From: Patescibacteria group bacterium
GTDB taxonomy: Bacteria; Patescibacteriota; Minisyncoccia; UBA6257; HR35
Length of the DNA: 7,890 nucleotides
Direction: 5' to 3'
NCBI GenBank assembly: GCA_025060085.1
Contig: JANXCM010000024.1
Location: 1 to 7,890 of the forward strand
The translations under genes were made by a program, and so were the position numbers. Of the stretch, positions 1 through 5,611 are shown in pieces. How positions within the stretch are numbered: position 1 is the stretch's first letter; the number at the start of each line of letters is the position of its first letter. The notes under the pieces are model-generated. The model searched no databases. It saw nothing but the letters and a program-made list of their open reading frames with translations, and was not told where the DNA came from.

Positions 1-327
1 AGAATAAATAGTAATTCGTGGAAATTTGCTCTTTACTTCTTCGGTAATTACTAATCCATTAATAATCTGTTGTTCTGGGATAGAATAATCTTCTTGTAAA
101 TGATGATCAAAAAGAAGGATTGTCGGATTTTGAAATTCTATTTCTTTAATAATTTCTTCTAATGTTTGGCCTTGATAGTGAAATAAAATCAAATTCCCTT
201 CGGCTTGAGGAATAGTTATTAAACCTCTTTCTATACTACTTAAATATTCTTTGTTATCATCAATTATCATTATTTTTGGCTTTTTTTCTTTTTCTTTAGA
301 AAGTTGAGTTATCTTTTCTTTTGACAT
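1..327 (-). CDS. Receiver-domain-like (CheY-fold) protein, 3' end beyond window
   Basis: The frame is open from an ATG at 327 to the window edge, giving 109 N-terminal residues without a stop. A charged Lys/Glu-rich leader (residues 1-18) precedes a beta strand ending in an acidic pair, KIMIIDDN at 18-25 (D23, D24), as in response-regulator receivers, where this pair binds Mg2+. A second strand, TILLFDHHL at 69-77, puts D74 where the phospho-acceptor Asp is expected. The strand RITIYS ends in S109, matching the conserved Thr/Ser. The acidic pair to D74 spacing (about 50) is slightly long, and the loop after D74 is expanded (G91 is 17 residues later), so it is not a textbook CheY. The conserved Lys and any output domain lie outside the window. 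An in-frame TAA at 357-355 supports this start. No Shine-Dalgarno is visible. It follows the tRNA by about 32 bases on the same strand. It may be phosphorylated or a degenerate pseudo-receiver; the partner kinase is unknown. Confidence 0.7.
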   Translation of the reverse strand, partial: MSKEKITQLSKEKEKKPKIMIIDDNKEYLSSIERGLITIPQAEGNLILFHYQGQTLEEIIKEIEFQNPTILLFDHHLQEDYSIPEQQIINGLVITEEVKSKFPRITIYS

Positions 328-359
328 TTTAAACTTAGAACCAGTTAAATTTATTTATT

Positions 360-430
360 TACCCGTGGGGGGAATCGAACCCTCATCTCCTCCTTAGGAC
401 GGAGGTGCTTTTCCATTAAGCTACACGGGC
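360..430 (-). tRNA. tRNA-Arg (anticodon CCU)
   Basis: A full cloverleaf folds on the minus strand. The acceptor stem is GCCCGTG with CACGGGT, the D arm is a GCTT/AAGC stem with a 7-base loop containing G18-G19, and the anticodon stem is CCTCC/GGAGG with loop GTCCTAA, so the anticodon is CCU (plus-strand 396-398) and reads AGG. The variable loop is four bases (AGAT) and the T loop is TTCGATT. Identity fits arginine: A20, C35, U36 and discriminator A73 (position 360). CCA is not encoded. Oddities are a G1-U72 wobble pair at the acceptor end, G32 where a pyrimidine is usual, and an A50-C64 mismatch in the T stem. A15-U48 can form the Levitt pair, so the fold still looks functional. AGG codons occur in this window, for example L14 Arg5, S17 Arg3 and S3 Arg80. 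It lies 21 bases after the secY stop and is probably processed from the same transcript. Confidence 0.95.
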
Positions 431-432
431 TT

Positions 433-454
433 TAAAAATATTCTTATATTTTTA
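433..454 (-). repeat. AU-only inverted repeat abutting the secY stop
   Basis: On the minus strand TAAAAATAT, whose first three bases are the secY stop codon, pairs perfectly with ATATTTTTA around an AAGA loop: a 9-bp stem with a 4-base loop. It ends two bases before the tRNA 5' end. There are no G-C pairs, so it would be a weak intrinsic terminator at best. It could mark the mRNA 3' end or help cleavage between secY and the tRNA, or it could be chance in such AT-rich DNA. Confidence 0.35.
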
Positions 455-1738
455 GATATTATAATATTGACGGCTGCTAACTTCAGATTCAATTTTCTTT
501 AATGTTTCAATTGCTACCGAAACTAAAATTAATATTGATGTTCCACCTAAACCAGCAAAAGAAAGTCCGGTAATAATTTGAGTAATATAGGGCAAAATAG
601 CAACTAAACCTAAAAATGTTCCGCCGAATAAATTAATTCGATTGACTATTTTCTTAAAATATTCAGCAGTTTCTTTCCCTGGTCTTATACCGGGAATAAA
701 TGCACCAGATCTTTGAAAATTTAAAGCTAATTCATTAGGCTCAAAAGTAACAGAAGTATAAAAATAGGTAAAACCAAAAACTAAAATAAAGTAAAATAAG
801 CTAAAAATAAATTGGTTTTGAAAGAAATTATTAACATCTTGGGCTAAATTAGAAAAGAAAGTTATTCCCGTGGCAGCTAAAAATTGAAAAAATGTTTGAG
901 GAAAAAGCAAAACAGAGATAGCAAAAATAATTGGAATAACGCCTGCTTGATTAATTTTAATAGGTAGATAACTGGAAACCCCGCCATATAATTTTGTTCC
1001 TCTAACTCTTTTAGAAAAATTAAGTGGAATTCTTCGTTCTGCTTCGTTAATATAAACAATGGCTGCGGTAATTAAAAGGGAAATTAAAATTAAAATAATA
1101 TAATTGTTCAACTTATCGATACTAAAATTAATTATTGCTTGTTGAAAAACTTGAGGTCCTTGAGCAACAATACCTGAAAAAATCAAGAGAGAAATGCCAT
1201 TGGCTATTTTTTGTTCAGTAATTAATTCGCCTAACCACATTAAAAAAATTGTTCCAGTAGTAATTAAAATTACATCCCGAAATATTTCAAAAGGTGAAGA
1301 AAAAATGATTAAATTTTGAGATTCTAAAAATTTCAAAAAACCCAAAGATTGAATCAGAGCTAGGGGTAAAGTAATTAACCTAGCATATTGATTAAATTTT
1401 GCTCTTCCTGCTTCACCTTCTTCATAATACATTTCTTTCAATCTGGGATAAATTAAAGTTAAAAGTTGCATTACAATTACTGCGGTAATATAAGGACCTA
1501 GTCCTAAAAGAGCAATAGAGAAATTAGCTAAAGTATTACCAACAAAAATATTCAGTAAACCTAAAAATTGATTAGCCTGAAGTAAATTTCTTATTCTTTC
1601 TAAATCAACCCCAGGAAGAGGAATATTAGCTGCTATTCTGAAAATGAAAAGAAAAAGAAGAATTAACAATACTCTCCTTTTTAAATCTTTATCTTTAAAT
1701 AAACCAAAAATATTTTTAAAAAAATCTATTTTAATCAT
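452..1738 (-). CDS. secY: Protein translocase channel subunit SecY
   Basis: This is the pore subunit of the SecYEG channel, which passes unfolded proteins across, or inserts them into, the cytoplasmic membrane. The 428-residue length is normal. About ten hydrophobic spans can be placed near residues 22-42, 73-98, 117-138, 152-172, 183-203, 212-230, 264-284, 308-328, 369-388 and 394-414. Family signatures are present: IPLPGVD (39-45) after the first span, the plug and second-span region around FSIALLGLGPYITA (73-86), the cytoplasmic loop with KRVRGTKLYGG (243-253), NQAGVIPIIF (263-272), and FIPGIRPGKETAEY (347-360). R352 in the last motif corresponds to the E. coli Arg important for SecA-driven transport. 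The C-terminus IESEVSSRQY resembles the usual IE.....RQY ending. The start codon overlaps the rplO end by 8 bases, suggesting translational coupling; no Shine-Dalgarno is visible. The usual downstream partners adk and map are missing; a tRNA follows. Confidence 0.98.
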   Translation of the reverse strand: MIKIDFFKNIFGLFKDKDLKRRVLLILLFLFIFRIAANIPLPGVDLERIRNLLQANQFLGLLNIFVGNTLANFSIALLGLGPYITAVIVMQLLTLIYPRLKEMYYEEGEAGRAKFNQYARLITLPLALIQSLGFLKFLESQNLIIFSSPFEIFRDVILITTGTIFLMWLGELITEQKIANGISLLIFSGIVAQGPQVFQQAIINFSIDKLNNYIILILISLLITAAIVYINEAERRIPLNFSKRVRGTKLYGGVSSYLPIKINQAGVIPIIFAISVLLFPQTFFQFLAATGITFFSNLAQDVNNFFQNQFIFSLFYFILVFGFTYFYTSVTFEPNELALNFQRSGAFIPGIRPGKETAEYFKKIVNRINLFGGTFLGLVAILPYITQIITGLSFAGLGGTSILILVSVAIETLKKIESEVSSRQYYNI

Positions 1739-2168
1739 TTATAATTTCTGAACCTGAAGATTTAATTTTCTCTAAAGCAGATTGACTAAAAAGTAATTTA
1801 TCTGAAAAAATAAGTTTTTTTTCAATTTCACCTCTGCCTAAAATTTTAATTTTTATATTTTTTTTACTTTTGGGTATTTTAATAACTTTCTTTTCTACCA
1901 ATGAATTTATATCAACGCTTTCTCCATTTTCAAATTTTTGATTTAATTTATCTAAATTAACAACTAGTGGTTTTTCTCTTAATGGTTTAAATTTAAATCC
2001 TCTTAACTTTGGGAATTTTAAAATTATATCCCTATCTGCTGGTCTAATTTTTCTCCCTGCTCTTGATTTCTGCCCTTTTAATCCTCTTCCCGAATAATTT
2101 CCCCTCTTCCCTCCTCTTCCAATTCTCTTTTTCTTTTTTAATCTAAATTGAATCTGATTGATTAACAT
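1731..2168 (-). CDS. rplO: 50S ribosomal protein L15 (uL15)
   Basis: L15 is a late-assembling 23S rRNA-binding protein of the large subunit. The 145-residue product has the basic N-terminal extension that threads into rRNA: RIGRGG (15-20) and GRGLKGQKSRAG (27-38), then PKLRGF (53-58). A globular C-terminal half carries VDINSLVEKKVI (85-96) and KILGRGEI (108-115). The FEGGQ-type segment usual between the glycine-rich arm and the PK.RGF motif is replaced by IRPADRDIILKF. I associate this form with Patescibacteria from memory, not from a search. The start is fixed: there is no other plausible start codon before the conserved GRG motif, so the 26-base overlap with the rpsE end is real. No L30 gene lies between. 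The stop overlaps the secY start. Confidence 0.96.
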   Translation of the reverse strand: MLINQIQFRLKKKKRIGRGGKRGNYSGRGLKGQKSRAGRKIRPADRDIILKFPKLRGFKFKPLREKPLVVNLDKLNQKFENGESVDINSLVEKKVIKIPKSKKNIKIKILGRGEIEKKLIFSDKLLFSQSALEKIKSSGSEIIND

Positions 2169-2619
2169 TGGCTGAATATTTATTTAATTTATTTAAAGCT
2201 TTTAAAGCAGCTAAAGCATTAGTTAAAGAATTTTTAGTTACCCCGATAATTTTTGCTCCGGCATTTTTTATTCCACTTAATTCTAAAACTAATTTGACTG
2301 ACCCTCCTGCTCTAATACCCCTTCCTATTTTAGATGGTTTAATCAAAACTTGAGCAGCACTTACTTTTCCAAAAACTTCATAAGGAATAGTATCATTAAC
2401 AATAGGAACACTGATTGATGTTTTAATAGCAGAATTAAGAGCTTTATTAACAGCTTGGGAAACATCATCCCCTTTTTCTACTCCTATACCCACTTTACCA
2501 TTTTTATTACCAGCAATAACTACAGCTCTAATTTTAAATCTTTTACCCCCTTTTGTCACTTTAGCCACTCTTTTAATTTCTATTACTCGATATTCCCAAT
2601 TAGTTTTTTTATCAATCAT
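2143..2619 (-). CDS. rpsE: 30S ribosomal protein S5 (uS5)
   Basis: S5 sits on the back of the 30S subunit near the mRNA entry path and helps decoding accuracy. The 158-residue product has the N-terminal double-stranded-RNA-binding-like domain (about 9-73), with VTKGGKRFKIRAVV (21-34) and GKVGIG (41-46). A C-terminal domain follows (about 81-150) with the glycine-rich GRGIRAGG (99-106), usually written GTGV.AGG. The family's usual GKA after GVG.G is EKG here, a conservative departure. The last eight codons and the TAG stop overlap the rplO start by 26 bases, so the polar tail NVNQSDSI is dictated by the overlap. The upstream gap to rplR is four bases (TAA TAAA ATG), with no close Shine-Dalgarno; a GAGG in rplR is about 16 bases away, too far for normal spacing. 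Confidence 0.98.
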   Translation of the reverse strand: MIDKKTNWEYRVIEIKRVAKVTKGGKRFKIRAVVIAGNKNGKVGIGVEKGDDVSQAVNKALNSAIKTSISVPIVNDTIPYEVFGKVSAAQVLIKPSKIGRGIRAGGSVKLVLELSGIKNAGAKIIGVTKNSLTNALAALKALNKLNKYSANVNQSDSI

Positions 2620-2623
2620 TTTA

Positions 2624-2998
2624 TTAAAAATCTAAACCTCTTTCTCTTAAAGTTTCAGCAATAATTTTTATCCGACCATGATATTTATAACCACCTCGAT
2701 CAAAAACAATTTTTTTTATACCCAGTTTCAAAAGTCTTTCTGCTAATAATTCACTCGCTTTTTTTGCTTTTTCCTTACCAGTTAGTTTTTTATCTTTAAA
2801 CTCTAAAGAGGAAGAATAAACCAAAGTGTGACCTATTTCATCGTTAATAGCTTGAAGATAGATATTTTTATTTGATCTAAAAACAGAAATTCTTGGTCTT
2901 TCATTGGTTCCTCTTACTTTTGCTCTTATTCTTGCTTTTCTTATTAATCTTTTATCTTTTTTATTTAATTTTTTCTTTTTAAAAACTAAAGCTTTCAT
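2624..2998 (-). CDS. rplR: 50S ribosomal protein L18 (uL18)
   Basis: L18 binds 5S rRNA and, with L5, docks it onto the central protuberance of the 50S subunit. The 124-residue product has a very basic N-terminal tail (Lys/Arg at 7-29), then the family signature ERPRISVFRSNKNIY (33-47). At the C-terminus is the 5S-binding block FDRGGYKYHGRIK (99-111), ending in RERGLDF. The usual VG..iAerA helix is present as SELLAERLLKLGI (82-94). The gap from rplF is five A residues between stop and start (TAA AAAAA ATG). This A-run leader is one of the clearest examples in the window of a start with no Shine-Dalgarno. Confidence 0.98.
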   Translation of the reverse strand: MKALVFKKKKLNKKDKRLIRKARIRAKVRGTNERPRISVFRSNKNIYLQAINDEIGHTLVYSSSLEFKDKKLTGKEKAKKASELLAERLLKLGIKKIVFDRGGYKYHGRIKIIAETLRERGLDF

Positions 2999-3003
2999 TT
3001 TTT

Positions 3004-3558
3004 TTACTTACCTACTGCTTTTTTAACTTGTTTAGTTTTTACTTTCTCTTCTAAATAGCGAAAACCTTTTAATTTATAGCTATCTCTAGGTTTAATTTTT
3101 TTTATTTGAGCAGTAAATTGGCCAACTTTTTCCTTATCCTTGCCAGAAACAATTAAATGAAATTGACCCTTTAATGGTTTAATTTCTACTTTTATCTCTT
3201 CTGGAATAGAAATTTTTATTGGATGAGAAAAACCTACTTTGAAACTTAATTCTCTTTCAGAAATAAGTTCAGCACTATACCCTAATCCTTCTAAAATTAA
3301 AGTTCTATTAAATCCTTGAGAAACACCTAATATTTTATTAGCCAATAAAGATCTTAAAGTTCCCCACATTATTTTAGTTTTTTTATTAATTATTTTAGGT
3401 TTTATATTTACCATATTATTATTTATTAAGATTTCAAATTCTTCAGGTAAAATTAAAACATTTTCTCCTAAAGGACCTTTAATTTTAATTTTTCTTTCTT
3501 CAATTTCTAAACTTACTTTTTCTGGAATAATTATTGGTCTTTTACCTAATTTAGACAT
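3004..3558 (-). CDS. rplF: 50S ribosomal protein L6 (uL6)
   Basis: L6 binds 23S rRNA near the sarcin-ricin loop and the factor-binding stalk base. I place the start at the ATG at 3558, giving 184 residues that begin MSKLGKRPIIIP, the family's usual opening. The frame stays open upstream to a GTG at 3576, but that adds six residues not typical of L6 and would overlap rpsH. With the ATG the junction is TGA AAAA ATG, like its neighbours. Two L6 folds are evident: WGTLRSLLAN (65-74), GVSQGF (78-83) and GLGYSA (91-96), then SHPI (111-114), GKDKEKVGQ (139-147) and YKLKGFRY (161-168). The last is normally YKGKGI.Y, so the rRNA-contacting loop is slightly divergent. A basic C-terminal tail follows. 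Confidence 0.97.
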   Translation of the reverse strand: MSKLGKRPIIIPEKVSLEIEERKIKIKGPLGENVLILPEEFEILINNNMVNIKPKIINKKTKIMWGTLRSLLANKILGVSQGFNRTLILEGLGYSAELISERELSFKVGFSHPIKISIPEEIKVEIKPLKGQFHLIVSGKDKEKVGQFTAQIKKIKPRDSYKLKGFRYLEEKVKTKQVKKAVGK

Positions 3559-3562
3559 TTTT

Positions 3563-3952
3563 TCAAATAACTTCACAAATCACTTCGCCACCTAATTTTC
3601 TTTTTTTTGCCTCTGAATCCAACATTACTCCTCGAGAGGTGCTAATTACTCGAAATCCAAATCCTGATCTTACTGGTTTCAACTTACGATAACCAATATA
3701 AACTCTTCTTCCTGGTTTTGAAACTCTTTTCAGATCTTCAAAAGGTGGATTGTTGTTAGGATAATTAAGATAAACAATTAAAAATTTTTTATTATTAACT
3801 TCTTTTAATTTAATTGCATTTATTATTCCTTTTTCCTTAAAAATTTTCAAAATGGCAATTTTCAAATTAGAATAAGGAACAACAAGTTTTTCTTTCTTAA
3901 CTTTCCAAGCATTCTTAATCCGAGCTAATAAATCGGCAATAGGATCAGTCAT
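3563..3952 (-). CDS. rpsH: 30S ribosomal protein S8 (uS8)
   Basis: S8 is a primary 16S rRNA-binding protein of the 30S platform, and in E. coli it also represses spc-operon translation. I choose the ATG at 3952: the 129-residue product opens MTDPIADLLARIKNA, exactly as the family does, and the junction with rpsN is TAA AA ATG. A TTG at 3961 would add three residues and overlap rpsN; it is less likely. The C-terminal rRNA-binding motif STSRGVM (104-110) and the terminal GGEVICEV (121-128) are intact. The gene ends in TGA at the expected C-terminus, showing that TGA is a stop codon in this organism. I could not recognise an S8-binding mimic in the mRNA, so autoregulation is unproven here. Confidence 0.97.
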   Translation of the reverse strand: MTDPIADLLARIKNAWKVKKEKLVVPYSNLKIAILKIFKEKGIINAIKLKEVNNKKFLIVYLNYPNNNPPFEDLKRVSKPGRRVYIGYRKLKPVRSGFGFRVISTSRGVMLDSEAKKRKLGGEVICEVI

Positions 3953-3954
3953 TT

Positions 3955-4140
3955 TTACCAAGATGATTTTTTAATTCCTGGAATTTCTCCTCGATGAGCT
4001 AGTTCTCGAAAACAAATTCGACATAAATTGAAATCTCTCAGATAACCTTTTGCTCGACCACAACGAAAACAACTACTTACTTGTCTAGTTTTAAATTTAG
4101 CTGGTTTTTGCCATCTTGCTCTTTGAGATTTTTTAGGCAT
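3955..4140 (-). CDS. rpsN: 30S ribosomal protein S14, zinc-binding type (uS14)
   Basis: This is the short, zinc-containing form of S14, a 30S head protein near the decoding region and next to S3 and S19. The 61-residue length and two CxxC pairs, C24/C27 and C40/C43, form the expected zinc site; the longer form of about 100 residues lacks it. The C-terminal [11 protein letters not shown] closely matches the family ending. This type (often called rpsZ or rpsN type Z) is typical of Gram-positive bacteria, Thermus and CPR bacteria. It lies in the standard position between rplE and rpsH, with two A bases between the rplE stop and its ATG and the same arrangement before rpsH. Confidence 0.98.
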   Translation of the reverse strand: MPKKSQRARWQKPAKFKTRQVSSCFRCGRAKGYLRDFNLCRICFRELAHRGEIPGIKKSSW

Positions 4141-4142
4141 TT

Positions 4143-4691
4143 TTAAATTTTAATAGGAAAACCTAATTTTTGCCAGAGAATAATGTTAGCTTCCTTATTT
4201 TTTGAACTACTTACCAAAGTAACTTGAAGACCAAAATGATGTTTAATTTTATCAGAAATACTTTCCGGAAAAATAGAAATATCTTTAAAACCTAAATTTA
4301 AATTACCATTAATATCTAAATTATTTTGTTGAATTCCCTTAAAATCTCTACTTCGGGGTAAGTAATAAGTAATTAATCTTTCAATAAAATCGAATAATCT
4401 TTTTTTTCTTAAGGTAACTAATAACGCTACAGGCATTCCTTTTCTTAATTTAAAACCTGAAACTGATTTTTTAGCAGTAATCAATTTTGGTTTTTGACCG
4501 GTAATTTTAGAGATAACATAAATACCTTCTTCAATAATTTTATCTTTGTTTTCTTGATTATTAGTAATAAATTTTCCAATACCCATATTAACAAAACCAG
4601 CATTAGGCTTAGGCACAGCTAAAATATTTTTAATCTTCAACTCTTCTTTTAATTCAAATTTTATTTTTTGATTAAAATCCTCGTAAAGCAT
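4143..4691 (-). CDS. rplE: 50S ribosomal protein L5 (uL5)
   Basis: L5 binds 5S rRNA together with L18 in the central protuberance and contacts S13 and the P-site tRNA. The 182-residue length is normal. Recognisable blocks are [16 protein letters not shown] (26-41), where the family has vPkl.kivvNmGvGe; TGQKP (64-68); [16 protein letters not shown] (80-95); LPRSRDFKG (111-119); and a [10 protein letters not shown] segment (134-143) standing for the usual G..EqiiFPEI. The ending [13 protein letters not shown] corresponds to the family's ea..LL..~GfPf. The region [11 protein letters not shown] (153-163) replaces the more usual GmdItiVTTA, a mild divergence. It starts two bases after the rplX stop (TAA CA ATG). 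In E. coli, S8 acts at this gene's translation start; I see no clear equivalent structure here. Confidence 0.97.
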   Translation of the reverse strand: MLYEDFNQKIKFELKEELKIKNILAVPKPNAGFVNMGIGKFITNNQENKDKIIEEGIYVISKITGQKPKLITAKKSVSGFKLRKGMPVALLVTLRKKRLFDFIERLITYYLPRSRDFKGIQQNNLDINGNLNLGFKDISIFPESISDKIKHHFGLQVTLVSSSKNKEANIILWQKLGFPIKI

Positions 4692-4693
4692 TG

Positions 4694-5002
4694 TTATTCA
4701 AAAAGAGATTGACATTTTTTACATTTTCTAAGTTTTTTTTCATTTTCAATTTGATAACCTATCCTGGTTGGTTTTTTACACTTAGGACAGATCAACTTTA
4801 CTTTACTTACCCAAAGAGGATGAGGAATGCTAACAATTTGACCCCTTTCCCCTCTTCTTTTAGGTCGGAGATGTTTTTTTACTAAATTTAAACCCTCTAC
4901 AATCACTTTATTTTCTTTAGGTAAAGCTTTAATCACTTTTCCTGATTTACCCTTATCTTTACCTTTAATAATTAAAACTGTATCTCCTTTTTTTATTTTC
5001 AT
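4694..5002 (-). CDS. rplX: 50S ribosomal protein L24 (uL24), zinc-ribbon form
   Basis: L24 is an early assembly protein that nucleates folding of 23S rRNA domain I near the exit tunnel. The 102-residue product opens with a KOW domain, KIKKGDTVLIIKGKDKGK (2-19), containing the GKDKGK.GKV core, followed by VEGLNLVKKHLRP (35-47). The C-terminal third has two CxxC pairs, C72/C75 and C94/C97, a zinc ribbon found in many bacterial L24 proteins but lost in E. coli. With zinc-type S14, this makes two putative zinc-binding ribosomal proteins in the window. The start follows the rplN stop as TAA AA ATG. An AGGAG lies just after the start codon, within codons 5-7, so it cannot act as a normal ribosome-binding site for this gene. 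Confidence 0.98.
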   Translation of the reverse strand: MKIKKGDTVLIIKGKDKGKSGKVIKALPKENKVIVEGLNLVKKHLRPKRRGERGQIVSIPHPLWVSKVKLICPKCKKPTRIGYQIENEKKLRKCKKCQSLFE

Positions 5003-5004
5003 TT

Positions 5005-5373
5005 TTAAACTAAATCTTGAGCCATATTAGCAATTTTTTCAAAACCCCTTTCTTTAATTTCTCTCGGAATCGGCCCTAAAATTCTATTTCCCACAGGTTC
5101 ATTTTTTGTTTTAATCAAGACGGCTGCATTTTCATCAAATCTAATCCAAGTACCATTTTTTCTTAAATAAGGTCTTCGTTGTCTAACAACCACAGCTTTT
5201 ACTACTTGACCTTTTTTTATTTGCTTTCCCGGTTCAGCTTCTTTTACAGAACAAACAATAATATCACCAATTTCTGCTTTATTTCTATTACCAATACCAA
5301 CAAAACCAATACACATCACTTTTATTGCTCCGCTATTATCAGCTACTTTGAGAATTGTCCTTGGTTGAATCAT
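5005..5373 (-). CDS. rplN: 50S ribosomal protein L14 (uL14)
   Basis: L14 lies at the subunit interface and helps form bridges to the 30S subunit; in many bacteria it is also the docking site of the silencing factor RsfS. The 122-residue length is exactly typical. Motifs are VADNSGA (10-16), GDIIVCSVKEAEPG (36-49), IRFDENAAV (77-85) and GNRILGPIPREI (95-106), where the family has GTRIFGPVARELR. The ATG at 5373 gives the canonical MIQ opening and lies inside rpsQ, so the first 35 bases are read in two frames. In E. coli rplN begins a separate spc operon with its own promoter; here there is no space for one except inside rpsQ. Confidence 0.98.
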   Translation of the reverse strand: MIQPRTILKVADNSGAIKVMCIGFVGIGNRNKAEIGDIIVCSVKEAEPGKQIKKGQVVKAVVVRQRRPYLRKNGTWIRFDENAAVLIKTKNEPVGNRILGPIPREIKERGFEKIANMAQDLV

Positions 5374-5611
5374 CTTTATTTAAAATTTTTATTAATCGCC
5401 ATCTTTTCAACTTTGAAATCGGACGAGTAAATTCAATCATAACAGTATCACCAATTTTTGCTGAATTATTTTCATCATGGACATAATATTTTGTTTTTTT
5501 TCTTAAATATTTTCCATAAATTGGAACCTTTCTCAATTTTTCTGAAACAACTACAATAGTTTTTTGCATTTTATCTGAAATAACTTTACCGATTATTCTT
5601 GGCCTGCTCAT
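5339..5611 (-). CDS. rpsQ: 30S ribosomal protein S17 (uS17)
   Basis: S17 is a primary 16S rRNA-binding protein in the 30S body, with an OB fold. The 90-residue product has IISDKMQKTIVV-type opening strands (GKVISDKMQKT at 8-18), YGKYLRKKTKYYVHDE (32-47), GD (54-55) and RPISKLKRW (63-71), all characteristic. After WRLIKIL the protein has a polar tail, NKDDSTKDNSQSS. Its last eleven codons and TGA stop overlap the conserved start of rplN by 35 bases, so tail composition is probably constrained by L14 rather than by S17 function. Its own start overlaps the end of rpmC by 26 bases. It is thus linked to both neighbours by out-of-frame overlaps. Confidence 0.98.
   Translation of the reverse strand: MSRPRIIGKVISDKMQKTIVVVSEKLRKVPIYGKYLRKKTKYYVHDENNSAKIGDTVMIEFTRPISKLKRWRLIKILNKDDSTKDNSQSS

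Noticed and set aside
458..463. Minus-strand TATAAT as a -10 element for the tRNA gene
   Set aside because: It lies in the last codons of secY (two Tyr codons). The hexamer 17 bases upstream, CTGAAG, matches the -35 consensus poorly, and AT-rich DNA yields such hexamers by chance.
877..1059. A 60-codon minus-strand frame inside secY
   Set aside because: It is out of frame within a well-conserved part of secY, including the NQAGVIP region, so it is a shadow frame.
2168..2664. Short plus-strand open frames at 2168-2353 and 2455-2664
   Set aside because: They lie antisense to rpsE and rplR, have no recognisable motif, and follow from the codon bias of the true genes.
2999..3006. T-runs on the plus strand (for example before rplR) as terminators
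   Set aside because: They are A-runs on the transcribed strand's RNA, not U-runs, and no GC-rich hairpin precedes them.
3563..3565. TGA as a sense codon (Gly, as in Gracilibacteria/SR1)
   Set aside because: TGA ends rpsH right after its canonical GGEVICEV C-terminus and also ends rpsQ; I saw no in-frame TGA at conserved Gly positions.
4680..4720. An S8-binding regulatory structure at the rplE start, as in the E. coli spc operon
   Set aside because: I could not identify a convincing helix-21-like mimic by eye; a covariance search would be needed.
4691..5430. Short plus-strand open frames at 4691-4885 and 5179-5430
   Set aside because: They are antisense to rplX, rplN and rpsQ, Phe/Tyr/Ser/Asn-rich translations of an A-rich coding strand, with no family resemblance.
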